Shown here one piece after another: positions 62,784-64,000 of a stretch of 64,000 nucleotides of DNA; the stretch's first letter is position 1, and each line of letters begins with the position of its first letter. The translations under genes were made by a program, and so were the position numbers. The notes beneath the pieces are model-generated. The model was given only the letters and a program-made list of their open reading frames with translations. It was not told where the DNA came from and did no database searches. Source of the DNA: an uncultured Maribacter sp. (GTDB lineage: Bacteria; Bacteroidota; Bacteroidia; Flavobacteriales; Flavobacteriaceae); contig NZ_CANMTX010000004.1 in assembly GCF_947500985.1 (NCBI RefSeq), forward strand, positions 248,001 to 312,000, given 5' to 3'.

Positions 62784-62870
62784 TTACGGGCGGCGACGGC
62801 GAGATGTGAACGGACGCGCAAGAGCAACTGTGCTCACGGTACTATTTAGAAAGTAGTTTTTTTCGTTCAT
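62784..62870 (-). CDS. Candidate arginine/proline attenuation leader peptide
   Basis: A 28-codon ORF starts at an ATG (62870) just after a possible -7 box and ends FTSRRRRP-stop. The four consecutive arginine codons are CGC CGT CGC CGC (62790-62801), followed by one proline codon CCG; an earlier Arg-Pro pair is CGT CCG (62811-62816). It lies 85 bases upstream of the first gene of the arginine/proline operon. Runs of the end-product amino acids in a short ORF before the operon are the hallmark of ribosome-mediated attenuation. The segment is also GC-rich against an AT-rich background. A GAGCA/TGCTC hairpin (62822-62835) lies inside it. Confidence 0.7.
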   Translation of the reverse strand: MNEKNYFLNSTVSTVALARPFTSRRRRP

Positions 62871-62877
62871 TACAGGG

Positions 62878-62885
62878 CAAATGTA
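62878..62885 (-). promoter_or_regulatory. -7 promoter box ahead of the leader ORF
   Basis: TACATTTG on the minus strand matches TAnnTTTG exactly. It ends eight bases before the leader ATG, so the leader ORF would be nearly leaderless. The nearest TTG (62911-62913) is 25 bases upstream, longer than usual, so the -33 box is uncertain. Confidence 0.5.
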
Positions 62886-62934
62886 CAAATTATATTTATT
62901 TGACATCACACAACCTATAATTTTTACAAAAACT

Positions 62935-64000
62935 TCACTTTTTGTTATTATGTGCAATAATTTCATAAATAATGAAGCCGTACACTGAAATATACTCAAT
63001 GGTAAGTAACCATAGATTCTCTTTGAAATCTGACTGAGAATAAGCGAAGTAGCTCAGTACAATGGCTGCAGACCAAATGATGGCATATCTATAGGTTGTG
63101 AAAATAGAAAGCAACACCAGAAAAATGGCGTACCAAGGGTGTACAGTAGTAGATATAAAATAATAGATAGTCAATACCCACATCATAGACCAGATCACTC
63201 TGTTTAAGTCATACCTTTTTGGTAAAAATGTAAACAGACCTACGGTGGCTATGGTAAGTAACGGTGTAATTTTTCCATATTCTTTAATAAATTCCCACGG
63301 CTTTGCATCAAAATGTATGGCAGTTTTTTTAGCGATGTTATAGATACTGGCATTGAATTCAAAATTAGAAAACCATAGTTTTATAGTTTTAGAATAATTG
63401 TCTATAAATTCTGGGGTATTAAATGGTAGAAAAAGAACAATTGATGTTATGCCAATGATAGCGTAAAAAATGATGCTTTTTTTCCATCCTAAGTACTTAA
63501 AGAAAAGAGGTAAAAATAATAGGGGTACGAGCTTTATTGAAATAGAACAAGCTATAACTATACCTGCAGTTTTCCATTTATCTATAGATAATAAAAACAT
63601 AGCTAGGATAAAGAAAAACAGCATCACCCCCTCAAAATGAAGATTACCGGTAAGCTCTACAATTACAAGCGGATTTAAAAAGTACCAAAATATTAAATGC
63701 GGAGATCTGTTCAGATTTTTTAGCAACTTTCTACCAAAATAGAATATACCGATATCGGCAAGTATAATGATTACTCGCATTGTTAATAGTGATCCAAAAA
63801 TACTCTTACCGCCTACGAATGCGGCAATTGCAAAAACAAGCTGGTTCAAAGGTGGGTAATTACTATAATGCCGCGCACTTAAACTGCCCATGCCTTCATA
63901 TAGAATATTGGCATTTGGTATCATAGATACCATGTTTTCCATTAACTGATCTGGTGTGTGTAAATAGGGGTTGGCGCCGCTAAAGACCAAGTGCCCGTCC
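62935..64000 (-). CDS. Membrane glycosyltransferase (mannosyltransferase-like), cut by window end
   Basis: The frame is open to the right edge (DGHLVFSGANPYLHTP at the visible start), so the N-terminus is missing. About 355 residues are visible, with around nine membrane helices and the early loop SGANPYLHTP followed by YSNYPPLNQLVFA, a layout typical of polytopic GT-C enzymes that use polyprenyl-phosphate sugars (GT87/DUF2029-like). NLHFEGVMLFFFILAM and STTVHPWYAIFLVLL are further family-like segments. It would add a sugar to a lipid or surface glycan on the outer face of the inner membrane. It is transcribed towards the arginine leader region, 64 bases upstream of the leader ATG. Confidence 0.7.
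   Translation of the reverse strand, partial: DGHLVFSGANPYLHTPDQLMENMVSMIPNANILYEGMGSLSARHYSNYPPLNQLVFAIAAFVGGKSIFGSLLTMRVIIILADIGIFYFGRKLLKNLNRSPHLIFWYFLNPLVIVELTGNLHFEGVMLFFFILAMFLLSIDKWKTAGIVIACSISIKLVPLLFLPLFFKYLGWKKSIIFYAIIGITSIVLFLPFNTPEFIDNYSKTIKLWFSNFEFNASIYNIAKKTAIHFDAKPWEFIKEYGKITPLLTIATVGLFTFLPKRYDLNRVIWSMMWVLTIYYFISTTVHPWYAIFLVLLSIFTTYRYAIIWSAAIVLSYFAYSQSDFKENLWLLTIEYISVYGFIIYEIIAHNNKK

Noticed and set aside
62760-62840. GC-rich patch as a fragment of rRNA, tRNA or foreign DNA
   Set aside because: It does not fold into a tRNA and has no rRNA-like sequence that I recognise; its GC content is explained by the CGN arginine and CCG proline codons of the leader ORF.
62784-62999. Full 71-residue reading of the leader ORF
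   Set aside because: The longer reading overlaps the glycosyltransferase gene and passes upstream of the -7 box; only the part from the ATG at 62870 fits transcription and the short-leader model.

Overview
The window is AT-rich and reads as chromosomal DNA of a marine-type Flavobacteriaceae (Bacteroidota). Evidence includes a SusC/SusD pair, PorP/SprF and a type B C-terminal sorting domain of the type IX secretion system, many short lipoprotein signals, a mevalonate pathway, promoters of the TTG/TAnnTTTG type, and an arginine/proline cluster built around an acetyl/succinyl-ornithine transcarbamylase. I cannot fix the genus; the Maribacter/Zobellia group is a guess. I saw no rRNA, tRNA, CRISPR array, insertion sequence or prophage.

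Layout. 1-1679: end of a probable GAF-domain protein, then a convergent HD-phosphohydrolase fused to a Pycsar-effector-like membrane domain. 1737-5459: a large lipoprotein joining a metallophosphoesterase to an outer-membrane barrel. 5469-15160 (minus): a likely five-gene operon with two VCBS/ASPIC-UnbV lipoproteins, a vanadium-haloperoxidase-type enzyme, an effector-binding-domain protein and a propeller-like lipoprotein. 15436-17022: a sodium:solute symporter. 17713-28674: an alpha-glucan/disaccharide locus (susD, susC, divergent lacI, beta-phosphoglucomutase, GH65 phosphorylase, GH13 amylase). 28678-31720: GDPD, HI0933-type flavoprotein, DUF1697 and TspO genes. 31802-35805: mevalonate diphosphate decarboxylase, a GHMP (mevalonate-type) kinase, UbiA prenyltransferase and an RluB-like protein. 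35841-39468: zinc metallopeptidase, a probably frameshifted gene and a WG-repeat protein. 39578-50391: PorP/SprF plus a 2646-residue BspA-type secreted protein, and a TPR-AraC regulator. 50599-51477: YihY/BrkB. 51474-62698 (minus): GNAT-argG-argC-proC-argD-proA-proB-argF'-small membrane protein-argB-argE-argH. 62935-end: a partial membrane glycosyltransferase.

How they work together. The SusC/SusD pair should import an oligosaccharide; GH13 and GH65 enzymes cut and phosphorolyse it and PgmB makes glucose 6-phosphate. A LacI-type palindrome lies in the lacI-susC gap. The last 11 kb convert glutamate to arginine and proline. Its most striking feature is a 28-codon leader ORF (62784-62870) ending in Arg-Arg-Arg-Arg-Pro-stop just ahead of the first gene, with a possible promoter -7 box upstream and a terminator-like hairpin before argG. 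I regard this as the best candidate for an undescribed regulatory system here: arginine/proline-responsive attenuation.
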